Shown: positions 27,342 to 36,581 of the stretch, in pieces | How the letters are laid out: each line of letters opens with the position of its first letter | Position numbering within the stretch: position 1 is the stretch's first letter | Source of the DNA: Paenibacillus sp. 32O-W | GTDB taxonomy: Bacteria > Bacillota > Bacilli > Paenibacillales > NBRC-103111 | Length of the DNA stretch: 64,000 bases | Assembly: GCF_007679495.1 (NCBI RefSeq) | Contig: NZ_VEGP01000010.1 | Coordinates: 55,127 to 119,126 of the forward strand | Reading direction: 5' to 3' | Translations under genes and position numbers: made by a program | The notes under the pieces: generated by a model | The model's input: only the letters and a program-made list of their open reading frames with translations | Told to the model about the DNA's origin: nothing | Database searches by the model: none

Positions 27342-28988
27342 CTATTCCCGGTCGGAGAACACCCGGGTCATCAGAACGGCCATTTGGGCGCGGGTGACCG
27401 GTTCTTCAGGCCGAAAGGTGCCGTCGGGATATCCGTCCACAACGCCGTATTCGGACATCGTCTGAATGGCGGCATGGGACCAGCGGTCGGGGGCGACATC
27501 GGCATAAGGCCTCTTGGTGTTCGCGGATACCGGCGGGTAGTTTAACAGCCGGGCGAGCATGGCCGTCATCTGCTCCCGGGTGAGCGGTTCATCCGGAGCA
27601 AAGCTGCCGTCAGCTATTCCGTCCACAATGCCGTTAGCGTACGCCCAGGCAATAGCTCCGGCCGCCCAATGATCCGGCGTCACATCCGCGAAGCCGATTC
27701 CGGACGGGCTTCCGCCGGACAAGGCGGCGTCTCCGGCTGCTCCGCCGGCTCCCGAGACGGGGGCTTCTGGCCCCTCCATCATGATCCGCGACAGAACAGT
27801 GACGGCCTGTGCTCTGGTCAGCGGTCCGTCCGGAGAGAATATGCCGGCTGCCTCTCCATTTATCCAGCCATGATCATAAGCATCCGCAATTTCGTTATGC
27901 GCCCAGTGGCCCATGCTGTCCGGGAAGGCCGCCCCGTTCAGCCAGAGGCGGAAGAAGTCCCAGGTTCGCGCATCTTCCTGGGCAAGGCTCCAGCTTCCGG
28001 CACCTTTCAAATGATATTTTCCCACCAATTCCAGTTTGAGCTTCATAGCGGCTTCATTCTCATACCACAGCTCGTAATCTCCCGGGCTAAGCTTGCGCCC
28101 ATTAACAGTTAATGCCGGATCGGTGGGCAGGACCGTGAAGGTCGCCCTGGCCGAACGGCTAGACGGATCGAGTGTAACGGTTCCCCGGTAAGTCTTGATC
28201 AGCTCGTCCGCCATCCGGTTCTGAACGGAGATTCCCAGAATCGTTCCGTCCGATTTCCAGAGTCGACCGTAGAAAGGAAAACCGAGCACGATCTTATCCG
28301 CCGGCACCTGGGACAGGGCGAACTCTATCGATTTCTCGATGAACCTCCAACTGGCGACAGAGCCGGGGGCCAGATCCCCTTCATAATGCTCGTCATAAGC
28401 CATGATCATCAAATGATCGCTGTACTCGGCCAGTGCCTCGTAATCGTATAGCCCCAGCCACCCTTGATCCGAACCGTACGGATTGGCAGCGACGGCTACG
28501 GACACTTCTTTATCCGCAGGCAGTCGGGCTCTCAGAAGCTGCACGAGCGCTGTGAAATCCTCACGGTACAGCTTCGGTATGTTCTCCAAATCTATGTTGA
28601 TTCCGTCCAATTGATAAGTATGTATAGCTTCGGCCAATTGATCCGCCAGATGCTCTTTATTTTGCAAGGCCAGGATTCCCAAATCGCGATTCCAATCATT
28701 GCTTAAGTAGGGGACTACACGAATATTCCGCTTATGCATTTCCTGGATAAAACCGGGATCGAGAGACGGGGAAAGCTGCAGAGAGCCGTCCGGATTAAGC
28801 TTGAAATAAGAGGGGGAAATGACATCCAGCGAACCCCGGGTAGTTTCGACATAATCGATATATTTTCCGGGAGAGCCATGAAAGACGTAGGACATATTAT
28901 ATTTGCCCGCTTCCGCCGGGGCCGACCCGGCGAATAAAGAGAGGGCGACAACGGTGCTGAGGAGCGTTTTTCTATAGTTGCTGGACAA
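27342..28988 (-). CDS. GH18 family hydrolase with three SLH domains
   Basis: A 548-residue secreted surface protein. The signal peptide occupies residues 1-27 (ending SAPAEA). The GH18 barrel (about 30-350) has the catalytic signature DGINIDLE at residues 128-135 with Glu135 as the acid; this form, with Asn in place of the first inner Asp, is typical of the spore cortex and peptidoglycan hydrolase branch (YaaH-like) rather than true chitinases. Three S-layer homology domains follow (about 355-407, 433-483, 494-545), anchoring the enzyme to pyruvylated cell wall polymer. The TTG start has AAGGAGA upstream. It may trim wall or spore peptidoglycan. Confidence 0.9.
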   Translation of the reverse strand: MSSNYRKTLLSTVVALSLFAGSAPAEAGKYNMSYVFHGSPGKYIDYVETTRGSLDVISPSYFKLNPDGSLQLSPSLDPGFIQEMHKRNIRVVPYLSNDWNRDLGILALQNKEHLADQLAEAIHTYQLDGINIDLENIPKLYREDFTALVQLLRARLPADKEVSVAVAANPYGSDQGWLGLYDYEALAEYSDHLMIMAYDEHYEGDLAPGSVASWRFIEKSIEFALSQVPADKIVLGFPFYGRLWKSDGTILGISVQNRMADELIKTYRGTVTLDPSSRSARATFTVLPTDPALTVNGRKLSPGDYELWYENEAAMKLKLELVGKYHLKGAGSWSLAQEDARTWDFFRLWLNGAAFPDSMGHWAHNEIADAYDHGWINGEAAGIFSPDGPLTRAQAVTVLSRIMMEGPEAPVSGAGGAAGDAALSGGSPSGIGFADVTPDHWAAGAIAWAYANGIVDGIADGSFAPDEPLTREQMTAMLARLLNYPPVSANTKRPYADVAPDRWSHAAIQTMSEYGVVDGYPDGTFRPEEPVTRAQMAVLMTRVFSDRE

Positions 28989-29170
28989 GGATGATTCTCC
29001 TTCTAGTCAAAGTATTCTAATAGATTCTCTATTTTAACTATAAAGGAGAATGCAGGAAACTCAACGGGCCAAATGCTGGATAAACCTATACCATCTATTT
29101 CCTACGAGGGGGTTGCGGCCCCGGATTCCCGGAGCCGTAAGTGTTGGGCTTCTGCCTGCCGAGCATGCTC

Positions 29171-31960
29171 TTATCCTTCGGTCCCGAGAATAAGCTCCAG
29201 GTGGGGATGAGTATGAAGCGGGACACAAATGCCGTGGTTTTTGTCCGGATTGGCCATCCACAGATGAACGAGCGGCGTGCAATCCCATTGTACCGTACCT
29301 CTCTGGCCTCTAGCGGAAAAGATAGGCTTTCTGTATACCAGAGGCTTTCTCAGCCGGGCGCTGCGCTCGCTCCAGCTTCTGCGTATCCGGTGAACGGCAA
29401 CTCTTCTGGCCGGCCGTGCCAAGGGGAGCGTCAACACCGCCCGATCAATCCGCGTTTCTTGCGGCAACGCCGGCAGTTCAAAAGAACAGTAGGTCACTGT
29501 TCTTCTCCTCAGCCTTCGCTGCTTCATGCGGTTAGGAGACAGGCGGATGGTGGAAGCGGGCGGGTCTGCCGCTTCTGCCGGCGCTTCGGGCGGAACCGTC
29601 TCTGTTTGAACAGGAACAGGGGGCTGGGGCTCACTGAATGCCGGCTCCTCCTCATCAACGAACTCTTCCTCCAACGGCCATAGAATCGTGGGAATATCCC
29701 GCAATCTTTGCTTGGCGGTATTCTCGATCGCCTCTCCCAACTGGCGGATATATTCCTCCGCAGAGTGATGCTGTGCTACGTATACGCGGGCATGCTGCGA
29801 CAGCTTTGCCCGCAGTGCCTCATCCTTGTACAGGCGAAGCATCGCTTCGGCCAAGGTTGTATCGTCGTCCGGGACGGGCGGCAGCTTCACGGCCGTTTCT
29901 TCCGGAAATTCACTGAAGGCCCCGATGTTCGAGATGATGGCCGGGATTCCGGAAGACAGAATATCCAGGAGAGAAGCCGAAGATTCGCCATATGTGGGAT
30001 AACGGAGATTAATGGCTGCATCGGTTTCCGATAAATGCCGCTGATAAGCAGCATCATCCACATGTCCCAGCACCTTAACGTATGATTCCAGCCGTTCCTC
30101 CCGGATAAGGGAACGAACCTGGCGCAGGAATTGCGGGTCAATCGGTCCTACTAACCGGTATTCTATATTCGTAATTCCCTGGCAGACCAGCCTTCCAAAG
30201 GCGCGAATGGCCGTCTCAATCTGTTTATGCGGCGTTGCATATCCGAAGCTGGCGAACACAAACTTATTTCCGCCGGCGCATGAAGTCCGGTCGGGAACGG
30301 CGGCGGCCTTGGCCGGCAGTCTGGTCACTCTCACATTTCGCACTCCGTCGGAGTTAAGAGAATCCTTGCAGTAACGGCTGTGAACGATAACTTCTTTAGC
30401 CTTGTTCAGAAAATATTTATTAATCACGATTTGCTCGTGAGGCCTTTCAATTTGACCGTTCCGGATGGCGGCCGCTACATGCTTGGCACTCTGGCCGTAA
30501 TGGCTGGACAGAACGAGAGTATAGGTTTCGACATCGTCTTTGGACAAGGTCCACTCGATACTCATCGCATGCAGGTTCAAATCATGCAACACAACAATGC
30601 CGCTATAAACTCTCAAATACGGAATCATGTAGATGTGAAAGCCACTGTTGCCCATTTGATAGATGACGGCATCGTAATCCTGGGCCCGGTCATGAAACAG
30701 CCGGTGATTGTAAATCCGTACCGTCGGGCCGGGGGGGATGTTGGGAGCATAATCGTCATCCACATAGAAGTCGCAATCGTAATTTCGGGCAAGGAGAGGC
30801 AGAATAGACTCCATGTAATCGGCAATTCCGGAACGAATCGGCGGCAAGGGAGTAAAGATAGCGATCTTCCTGCGTATCAACTGCTTATAGCTGGCGATGA
30901 CCTTGCCCGCTACGGTTTCCCAGCGAAAGCCGGCAGCCTGCCGGAATCCCCGTTGCTGCAGCTCTGCTCTCATGGCCGGCTGGGTAAACAGTTCATACAG
31001 TCCGGCTCCGATATCGCTCGAATAATGGGGGTTGACCAGCCTGGCGGCGTCTCCCGCAATTTCCGCAAGCGAGGAGCAGTTGGAGGTCAGTACCGGTGCA
31101 CCGCAGGCCATTGCCTCGAGGACCGGAAATCCGAGTCCTTCGTATAACGATGGGAAGGCGAATACTTCCGCGGCATTATACAGGTCGGTTATTTCATTAT
31201 CGGGGACGAATCCGGTTATAACGATATCCTCCGCCACACCGCTCCGTTGGGCAATCTCCATTAGCTGTTGGCGATCTTCGGGAGTAACGCTGCAGCACAG
31301 TACCAGTTGATAGGCATGGTTAAGCTGGCGGTTGGCTATGGAGAAGCCTTCGATCAGCCGGGACATATTCTTGCGGAAATCCATGCCGCCGGTGCACATG
31401 ACATAAGGCTTCACAATTCCGTAGCGGGCAAGCAGCTCCGCCCGGTTCACGGCAGGGAGCACCTTGAACCTGGAATCGATGCCGCCCATGATCGTTACTA
31501 TCTTGTTCGGGTCCATCCCGAGATGTTGTACGGCATCCTGTTTGGTCGTTTCCGAGATGGCCAGAATCACATCACAAGATTTGATAAACTCGATAACCCG
31601 ATAATAGAAAGCCTCGAATCCCTCGTTATGCAAATATTGATCTTTGTAAAGGTGTGGGATGATATCGTATAACGTTACCGCCAACTTCGTCTTTCCGTAC
31701 CACTCCCGATTCATCATGGCCTGATTTTTATATTCGAAAGGACTCAGGATATGGAACAGCTCGATTTGATTATGGCGCAGAAATTTCTGCAGTTGACTCT
31801 TGAGAGCATCCGGACCGTTGTTGATATCGGGATAAAAGTAAAAAAAGGAGAGGTCCTTGCCGAGGATGGAAACATGCTCGATCAGATTTTTGGAATATCT
31901 TCCGATGCCCCGATAATTGGACACCCCCTGAACGAAAGACATATCGAAGGCTATGTTCAC
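29171..31960 (-). CDS. Double GT4 glycosyltransferase with C-terminal DNRLRE-like domain
   Basis: About 929 residues in three parts. The first GT4 glycosyltransferase (residues about 1-375) has GGMDFRKNMSRLIEGF and the acceptor-side motif PSLYEGLGFPVLEAMACG. A second, more divergent GT4 module (about 380-750) has FGYATPHKQIETAIRAF and GESSASLLDILSSGIPAI. After a Pro/Glu-rich linker, the last 140 residues resemble the DNRLRE/CBM96 beta domain (SFELPALPQETRIDRAVLTL, VHRIRRSWSE, WDCTPLVHLW). I place the start at GTG 31960 (VNIAFDM) after GAGGTG; ATG 31990, overlapping the upstream stop, is an alternative. No signal peptide, so it probably assembles a surface or spore glycan in the cytoplasm. Confidence 0.88.
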   Translation of the reverse strand: MNIAFDMSFVQGVSNYRGIGRYSKNLIEHVSILGKDLSFFYFYPDINNGPDALKSQLQKFLRHNQIELFHILSPFEYKNQAMMNREWYGKTKLAVTLYDIIPHLYKDQYLHNEGFEAFYYRVIEFIKSCDVILAISETTKQDAVQHLGMDPNKIVTIMGGIDSRFKVLPAVNRAELLARYGIVKPYVMCTGGMDFRKNMSRLIEGFSIANRQLNHAYQLVLCCSVTPEDRQQLMEIAQRSGVAEDIVITGFVPDNEITDLYNAAEVFAFPSLYEGLGFPVLEAMACGAPVLTSNCSSLAEIAGDAARLVNPHYSSDIGAGLYELFTQPAMRAELQQRGFRQAAGFRWETVAGKVIASYKQLIRRKIAIFTPLPPIRSGIADYMESILPLLARNYDCDFYVDDDYAPNIPPGPTVRIYNHRLFHDRAQDYDAVIYQMGNSGFHIYMIPYLRVYSGIVVLHDLNLHAMSIEWTLSKDDVETYTLVLSSHYGQSAKHVAAAIRNGQIERPHEQIVINKYFLNKAKEVIVHSRYCKDSLNSDGVRNVRVTRLPAKAAAVPDRTSCAGGNKFVFASFGYATPHKQIETAIRAFGRLVCQGITNIEYRLVGPIDPQFLRQVRSLIREERLESYVKVLGHVDDAAYQRHLSETDAAINLRYPTYGESSASLLDILSSGIPAIISNIGAFSEFPEETAVKLPPVPDDDTTLAEAMLRLYKDEALRAKLSQHARVYVAQHHSAEEYIRQLGEAIENTAKQRLRDIPTILWPLEEEFVDEEEPAFSEPQPPVPVQTETVPPEAPAEAADPPASTIRLSPNRMKQRRLRRRTVTYCSFELPALPQETRIDRAVLTLPLARPARRVAVHRIRRSWSERSARLRKPLVYRKPIFSARGQRGTVQWDCTPLVHLWMANPDKNHGICVPLHTHPHLELILGTEG

Positions 31961-31989
31961 TATGTTCACCTCTTCTAAAGATATCGACA

Positions 31990-33114
31990 TTAACTGAACA
32001 GTCTGGAAATGATCATCCCGATGGACGCGGGAGAAAAGTTAAGGTGAATATCCGAAGCCGCTTTTCTCGCCAACGCCTCCCGTTTGCTTTTGTTCTCGTA
32101 GGCTTCCCGCATCGTTTTGCGCACGTTCGCTATGCTAACGTCCGCCCAGCGATGGTTAAGGTAATAATCGGGCCGCTCCCGCTGCAATTTCTCGTCGACG
32201 GGAACGAGATTTTTCTCCGTCTCGATCAGGAAGCTGTTCGATTCGTTCATAAATTCGGTTGCCCCTCCCCAATTTATGGAGATGACGGGTTTCCCCAGGC
32301 TCATCATTTCCATCGCCGGCATTCCCCAGCCGCTGGCCCGGTCCATTGAAATATAGACATCCGAGCTTTGATAGAGATTGATTAAATTCTCTTCCGAGAA
32401 AGGCGTCGTAATTAGCACGATCTGATTCTTGTAACGGCCCGGCGGAATCAGGGACAGTATTTCTTTAGCCGCAAACCCTCTTTTGTACCCGCTGTGCAGA
32501 TATACCTTCAAGATCAGGCTTACATCCTCGGCGGGAGAGAATTCTTCACAGAAAGCTTGTATAAGCATTTGATACCCTTTGCGGTAATCGAAGCCGAATA
32601 CGTACAAAAACACGAATGACCGGATCGGCGGGGAGAAAATTAATTGCTGATACGGTTTCCCTGGATAATATTTCGTTACATCAATAGGGTACGGGACGAT
32701 TTTGAGCTTCGAGGGGTTGACCCCGCTGCGGGAGAAAGTTTCGTAATTAAAGCGGGAGGGGACCCAGATTTCGTCCATTAAGTTGGCCTCCGCCGCCCAG
32801 CCGCTCGGCAGCCGGTCCGTTTCGAACAATGTAACGCCAATCTGGCGGGCTACGTTCGGTACATGAAAATGCTCCCGAAACAGGGGAGGTAATCCGTGGC
32901 GGATGAAGACGACTCTGTCTCCAATCTTGGGAGTGGATAACCGCTGCAGCCATTGTTTCGTCTGTTCGCCGATTTCCGCGTGATCCGGCCCTATAGGATG
33001 GATTTGCACGGGGATATTCATCGTTTCCAACGTTTTTATGAAATTTCGGGATACGTTGCCGTATCCTCCCATGTCCAGGACGGGCCCCATCCAATACACC
33101 CCGGTATACTTCAT
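31990..33114 (-). CDS. GT4-family glycosyltransferase
   Basis: A 374-residue retaining glycosyltransferase of the GT4 type. The C-terminal nucleotide-sugar half is clear: FVFLYVFGFDYRKGYQMLIQAF, VYISMDRASGWGMPAMEMMSLG, with the acidic residue of the usual EGFG motif displaced in ASGWG. The N-terminal half starts GVYWMGPVLDMGGYGNVSRN, a glycine-rich acceptor loop. The stop abuts the following double glycosyltransferase, so they form an operon reading away from the divergent methyltransferases. GGGGGAAG precedes the ATG. The sugar and acceptor are unknown. The neighbourhood points to a glycosylated surface or spore polymer. Confidence 0.9.
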   Translation of the reverse strand: MKYTGVYWMGPVLDMGGYGNVSRNFIKTLETMNIPVQIHPIGPDHAEIGEQTKQWLQRLSTPKIGDRVVFIRHGLPPLFREHFHVPNVARQIGVTLFETDRLPSGWAAEANLMDEIWVPSRFNYETFSRSGVNPSKLKIVPYPIDVTKYYPGKPYQQLIFSPPIRSFVFLYVFGFDYRKGYQMLIQAFCEEFSPAEDVSLILKVYLHSGYKRGFAAKEILSLIPPGRYKNQIVLITTPFSEENLINLYQSSDVYISMDRASGWGMPAMEMMSLGKPVISINWGGATEFMNESNSFLIETEKNLVPVDEKLQRERPDYYLNHRWADVSIANVRKTMREAYENKSKREALARKAASDIHLNFSPASIGMIISRLFS

Positions 33115-33357
33115 CGAAGGCTTCCCCCTTTAATCGGCCGATAAAACTGCGGATTAGTAACCAGTATATGGCGCTACGGAAGGGGGGAATTAGGTGTTTG
33201 AATCAAAAACAAGGAAAATTGGGTAGATGCTCTTACCATCGATCGGGGATGTCTTCATTCGTCCATACCCCGATTTTCCTCTCCGCATATATTAGATCAC
33301 ACGCTTGCTTGCCGCTCTCTCTTTGAGTTCAGTTCTTCAGTAGAAACCAAAGGATGG

Positions 33358-34480
33358 ATGAATATGGGAATTTTCGGGCATCAGATGGGAGCTCATTTTC
33401 TCTATAATAACAAGATGCTGCCATACAACAGAATTCCTAAGAACAACTGGTCCGAAAGAACGGTTGAAATTCCGATCGTGATTGATTTTTTGCAGGAGCA
33501 TGGGCAAGAAGGCTCTATTCTCGAGGTAGGAAACGTGCTCTCCCATTATCCGGATCTGATCGAGCATCTTCCCGGTCTGGCCGGCCGGCATATTATCGAT
33601 AAATTCGAAAAGTGGCCGGGAGTAATCAACATCGATTTAATGGACGTTCAGACTCGATACGATGTCATCGTATGCGCATCGACCGTAGAGCATATCGGGC
33701 AGAAGGCGTATGGAGAGTTCCAATCGGGTGACCGGGAGGCCCCGCTGAAGGCCATTCGCAAAATCTACGATTTGCTGAAGCCCGGAGGCAAGGCGATCAT
33801 TACCGTTCCGTTCGGGCGTCTAACGGACGTAGGGTGGCTTATTCAATTCAATTCGGAGTATCTCCGGCTCCTGACCGCTAAATATGATATTCCGGATACC
33901 GCCGTCTCCTTTTCCTTCATGAGGAAACTGGACACGGACATAAGCTTCGAAGCTCCGAGCCAATTATGGGTTCAATGTGAAGAGCGGGATTTGGCGGACT
34001 GCCGGTTCAACCATCCGTTCTTCCTGGCCAACGGGCTCGCCGTTATCCGTTTGAACAAAACCGACGAGCTTCCTGCGCTTGCCGAACTCCCTCCTGCCGA
34101 ACTGCGCTATGAGACTCCACCGGGGATCGGCAACCTGTATTATTCTTCATTTATTCTGCCTAGGCCTTCCGATAAGGACGGTTGGATCCGAAGCAATCAG
34201 CCCGGATTCATTTTCTTTGGCCCGTATATCAAATTGCCCGTCCAGGTATACCGCTTCGAAGTGCGGATAGAAATAGTCGGCGCAGGCCACTTTACGTTGG
34301 ATATCACGTCCAATGCCGCTAATAAATTGTTGTGGCAAAAAACACTTGTTCCTAACGTCTCAGCTGCAGGAAGTCATCTATTTGCATGAGGATGAAAAAG
34401 ATGTCGAAGTGCGTTTATATAAGCACGATATGAACGCTTGCGCGGTGCGTGTGCCGTCGATTTACTTGGCGCCGTTATAG
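33358..34480 (+). CDS. Class I methyltransferase-like protein, frameshifted near the C-terminus
   Basis: The N-terminal two thirds has a SAM-methyltransferase fold: ILEVGNVLSHY (about residue 59) as the glycine motif and STVEHIG / LLKPGGKAIITVPFG later. A beta-rich C-terminal part follows (GWIRSNQPGFIFFGPYIKLP, VYRFEVRIEIVGAG), resembling a carbohydrate-binding fold. The frame that starts at 33358 stops at 34389, but the coding pattern carries on in the next frame (VIYLHEDEKDVEVRLYKHD ... PSIYLAPL) to a stop at 34478-34480. Removing one A from the A6 run at 34337-34342 restores a single frame of about 373 residues. It is divergent from the glycosyltransferases and followed by an FkbM methyltransferase. 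Confidence 0.8.
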
Positions 34481-34497
34481 CGGAAGGGGAGATTCAG

Positions 34498-35265
34498 TTG
34501 AGCAGACCTCATTATTACTTGGGTGACAACACCGTATTAACAAATATAAATCATGGCCCTTATATGTTTCTGGATACACGGGATCCGGTTAACTTAGCCA
34601 TTCTATTAACGGGCGATTGGGAGAAATGGATTACAAACATTATGTTGTCGATCGTCAAACCCGGTATGACCGTGCTCGATATCGGAGCCCATACCGGATT
34701 TTTCTCGATTTTATCCGGAATGCTTGTAGGGCCTACCGGCCAGGTGCATGCATTCGAGCCGAATCCTTTTCACCATAGAAATCTGTTAAAAAGCATTTCC
34801 TTCAACGGGATGTACGGGCGTGTCCATCTGCACCGGGTCGCGCTGTCCAATCAAAGAGGGGAAACCGAATTTCAGACGATAGGGGATGGCGGGACAAGCA
34901 TCCAATTTTTAGGAATTGAAGCTATCAACGAGCCGACAAAGTTCAAAGTCAAGCAAGGATTGCTCACCGACTTCCTTCCCAGCCTTAAAGCGGACGTGAT
35001 TAAAATCGATGTAGACGGGGCGGAGCCGTTGATTATGGATAGCGTCTTTGAAGTGATCGACCACAATCCTTCCATCATCATTCTAATGGAGTATTTGCCG
35101 GTTATATGGCGCGGAGGCACCCCGGGTCCGATTCTGCAGAAATTTGTCCAACGCGGATTCCGGTTTCATATTTTGTTCAGAGATGGACAGGTGGTGCCTA
35201 CCGATGCAGCGGGATTGGAGGCGCATCAAGACCCTGATCAACTGGACTTGCTGATTGTCCGCTGA
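34498..35265 (+). CDS. FkbM-family methyltransferase
   Basis: A 255-residue SAM-dependent methyltransferase of the FkbM family. Motif I is VLDIGAHTGFFSILS (about residue 60), then VHAFEPNPFHHRNL, and the FkbM signature VIKIDVDGAEPLIM (about 167) is present. FkbM proteins typically O-methylate sugars in natural products, glycans or S-layer polysaccharides. I chose TTG 34498, with GGGGAGA upstream and consistent with family length; the open frame extends 60 bases further 5', into the end of the preceding gene. It sits with the frameshifted methyltransferase and the two glycosyltransferases. A bidirectional terminator follows. Confidence 0.9.
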   Translation: MSRPHYYLGDNTVLTNINHGPYMFLDTRDPVNLAILLTGDWEKWITNIMLSIVKPGMTVLDIGAHTGFFSILSGMLVGPTGQVHAFEPNPFHHRNLLKSISFNGMYGRVHLHRVALSNQRGETEFQTIGDGGTSIQFLGIEAINEPTKFKVKQGLLTDFLPSLKADVIKIDVDGAEPLIMDSVFEVIDHNPSIIILMEYLPVIWRGGTPGPILQKFVQRGFRFHILFRDGQVVPTDAAGLEAHQDPDQLDLLIVR

Positions 35266-35413
35266 AGCTGCGCCTGTATCCAGGAGCAGTGACCACATTT
35301 TAAGAGATGGGAACGGAGCAAGCGGCAAGCAAGTGTCATCGTTTTACTTATCAGCTCCCTGCAGTGCACACTTGCATAGCTGGGCCCAAACCATAAATTA
35401 AGCCGAAACTAAT

Positions 35414-35448
35414 AAAAATCGTAAGAAGGTATCCTTCTTACGATTTTT
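35414..35448. terminator. Bidirectional terminator
   Basis: Near-perfect 16-bp stem AAAAATCGTAAGAAGG / CCTTCTTACGATTTTT with a 3-base loop, lying between the convergent FkbM and downstream methyltransferase genes, with A and T runs suitable for both directions. Confidence 0.92.
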
Positions 35449-35471
35449 TGCGCTTATGGACAGAAGAACGG

Positions 35472-36254
35472 TCATTTCGCTTTCTCAATGATAAGCCCTA
35501 TCGAGGTAGTGACATATTGCGCCAACAGCAGTCTTAAGTGCGGATTTGAATGGGGGGGAACATCAATATGGCGGTCTATCGGGCCGGTGCCTACCGAATA
35601 ATCGACTTCTATGGAATGTCCTTGTGCGCGCAGCGTATGGACCATCCATTCGATGTCCTTAAGGCGGAAGAGGACCGTAGGGCCTTCTTCCAGCGTCTGG
35701 TCGTTGGAGGAAAGGTTGAATTCGGTCGTATGAATGGCAACTCCCCCGGGCTTCAGGCAGTTCATTTGGTTCAAGATAAACTGCTTGCCCAGCGCAATCG
35801 ATCCACAGTGCTCGAAGGAGCAGGAGGACCAGGTAAAATCGAATTGGTTAAATAAATGCGGAGGAATCGCATTCATATTGACCACTTCAAAGGTAACCCG
35901 CTGACGAAATAATTCAGGATCGCATAACCCTCTTTCATTCAAATCCTGAATACCAACGGCATGCATGTTGGATTGCGCCCAGCCCTGTACGGAGGCGGAG
36001 GGAGCATCCAGATCGGTGGCCGTGATATAGCAGCCTCTGGAAGCAAATAAGGAGGCGAGCGGCTCTTTGCCGACACCAAATCCCAATCCTCTTCTGCCGG
36101 GGCCTAGCATTCCCCGTTCCAACAACCCTTGATAGATATAACAGTATTCCCACAGCTTTCGATGATACTGCAGAGGCTCCTTCAAGGCGAGGCAAGCTTC
36201 CTGTAGCCAGACGGACTCGAAGTCCTGTTGTTTGCACACCTGTGAAATCAACAT
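35472..36254 (-). CDS. SAM-dependent methyltransferase
   Basis: A putative methyltransferase of about 260 residues. After LKEPLQYHRKLWEYCYIYQ the SAM-binding region is RRGLGFGVGKEPLASLFASRG, followed by ITATDLD, then FDFTWSSCSFEHCGS and LKPGGVAIHTTEF, a common layout in methyltransferases found beside surface glycan genes. The start is uncertain: ATG 36254 has GAAGGAG 11 bases upstream, whereas the longer GTG at 36350 has no ribosome binding site but is also in frame. It lies between the FkbM gene and the c-di-AMP riboswitch. The substrate is unknown. Confidence 0.8.
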   Translation of the reverse strand: MLISQVCKQQDFESVWLQEACLALKEPLQYHRKLWEYCYIYQGLLERGMLGPGRRGLGFGVGKEPLASLFASRGCYITATDLDAPSASVQGWAQSNMHAVGIQDLNERGLCDPELFRQRVTFEVVNMNAIPPHLFNQFDFTWSSCSFEHCGSIALGKQFILNQMNCLKPGGVAIHTTEFNLSSNDQTLEEGPTVLFRLKDIEWMVHTLRAQGHSIEVDYSVGTGPIDRHIDVPPHSNPHLRLLLAQYVTTSIGLIIEKAK

Positions 36255-36416
36255 TGAACGGATCGCTCCTTCTGCGAAGAGGATTTGAAAATAGTCCAAA
36301 TGCAGTGATGTTTCTATGGTATGCGTATCTTCGGAAGGAAGGCACGGCACAGGGCCAGAGCAGCAGAGTCTTCCATATTTTACTCGTTTAACCGGCTACT
36401 AAAATATGCTAGACTT

Positions 36417-36566
36417 TAACCGCCGAAACTTCAATAAATTTTCTTGAAGTGCGGGGGACGGTATGTGCCGACAATTGGGCTTGCTCGGCACTTGGGGTGA
36501 GTCGCTTATATTAGCGTAGGGATACTTCCTTTTCTCCCGAATCCGACAACTAACTCCGCAGGCAGC
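36417..36566 (+). promoter_or_regulatory. ydaO-type c-di-AMP riboswitch
   Basis: The leader of the LysM-3D gene carries the conserved blocks of the ydaO/yuaA class in order: CCGCCGAAAC near the start, GCGGGGGACGG, TTGGGGTGAGTCG, and the diagnostic end block CCCGAATCCGACAACTAACTCCGCAGGC-like sequence at about 36537-36563. This class senses cyclic di-AMP and usually turns off wall-hydrolase, potassium and osmoprotectant genes. It lies directly before a LysM/3D wall protein, the classical context. No separate terminator is obvious, so control may act on the ribosome site. Confidence 0.88.
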
Positions 36567-36581
36567 GAAAAGGAGTTCAGT

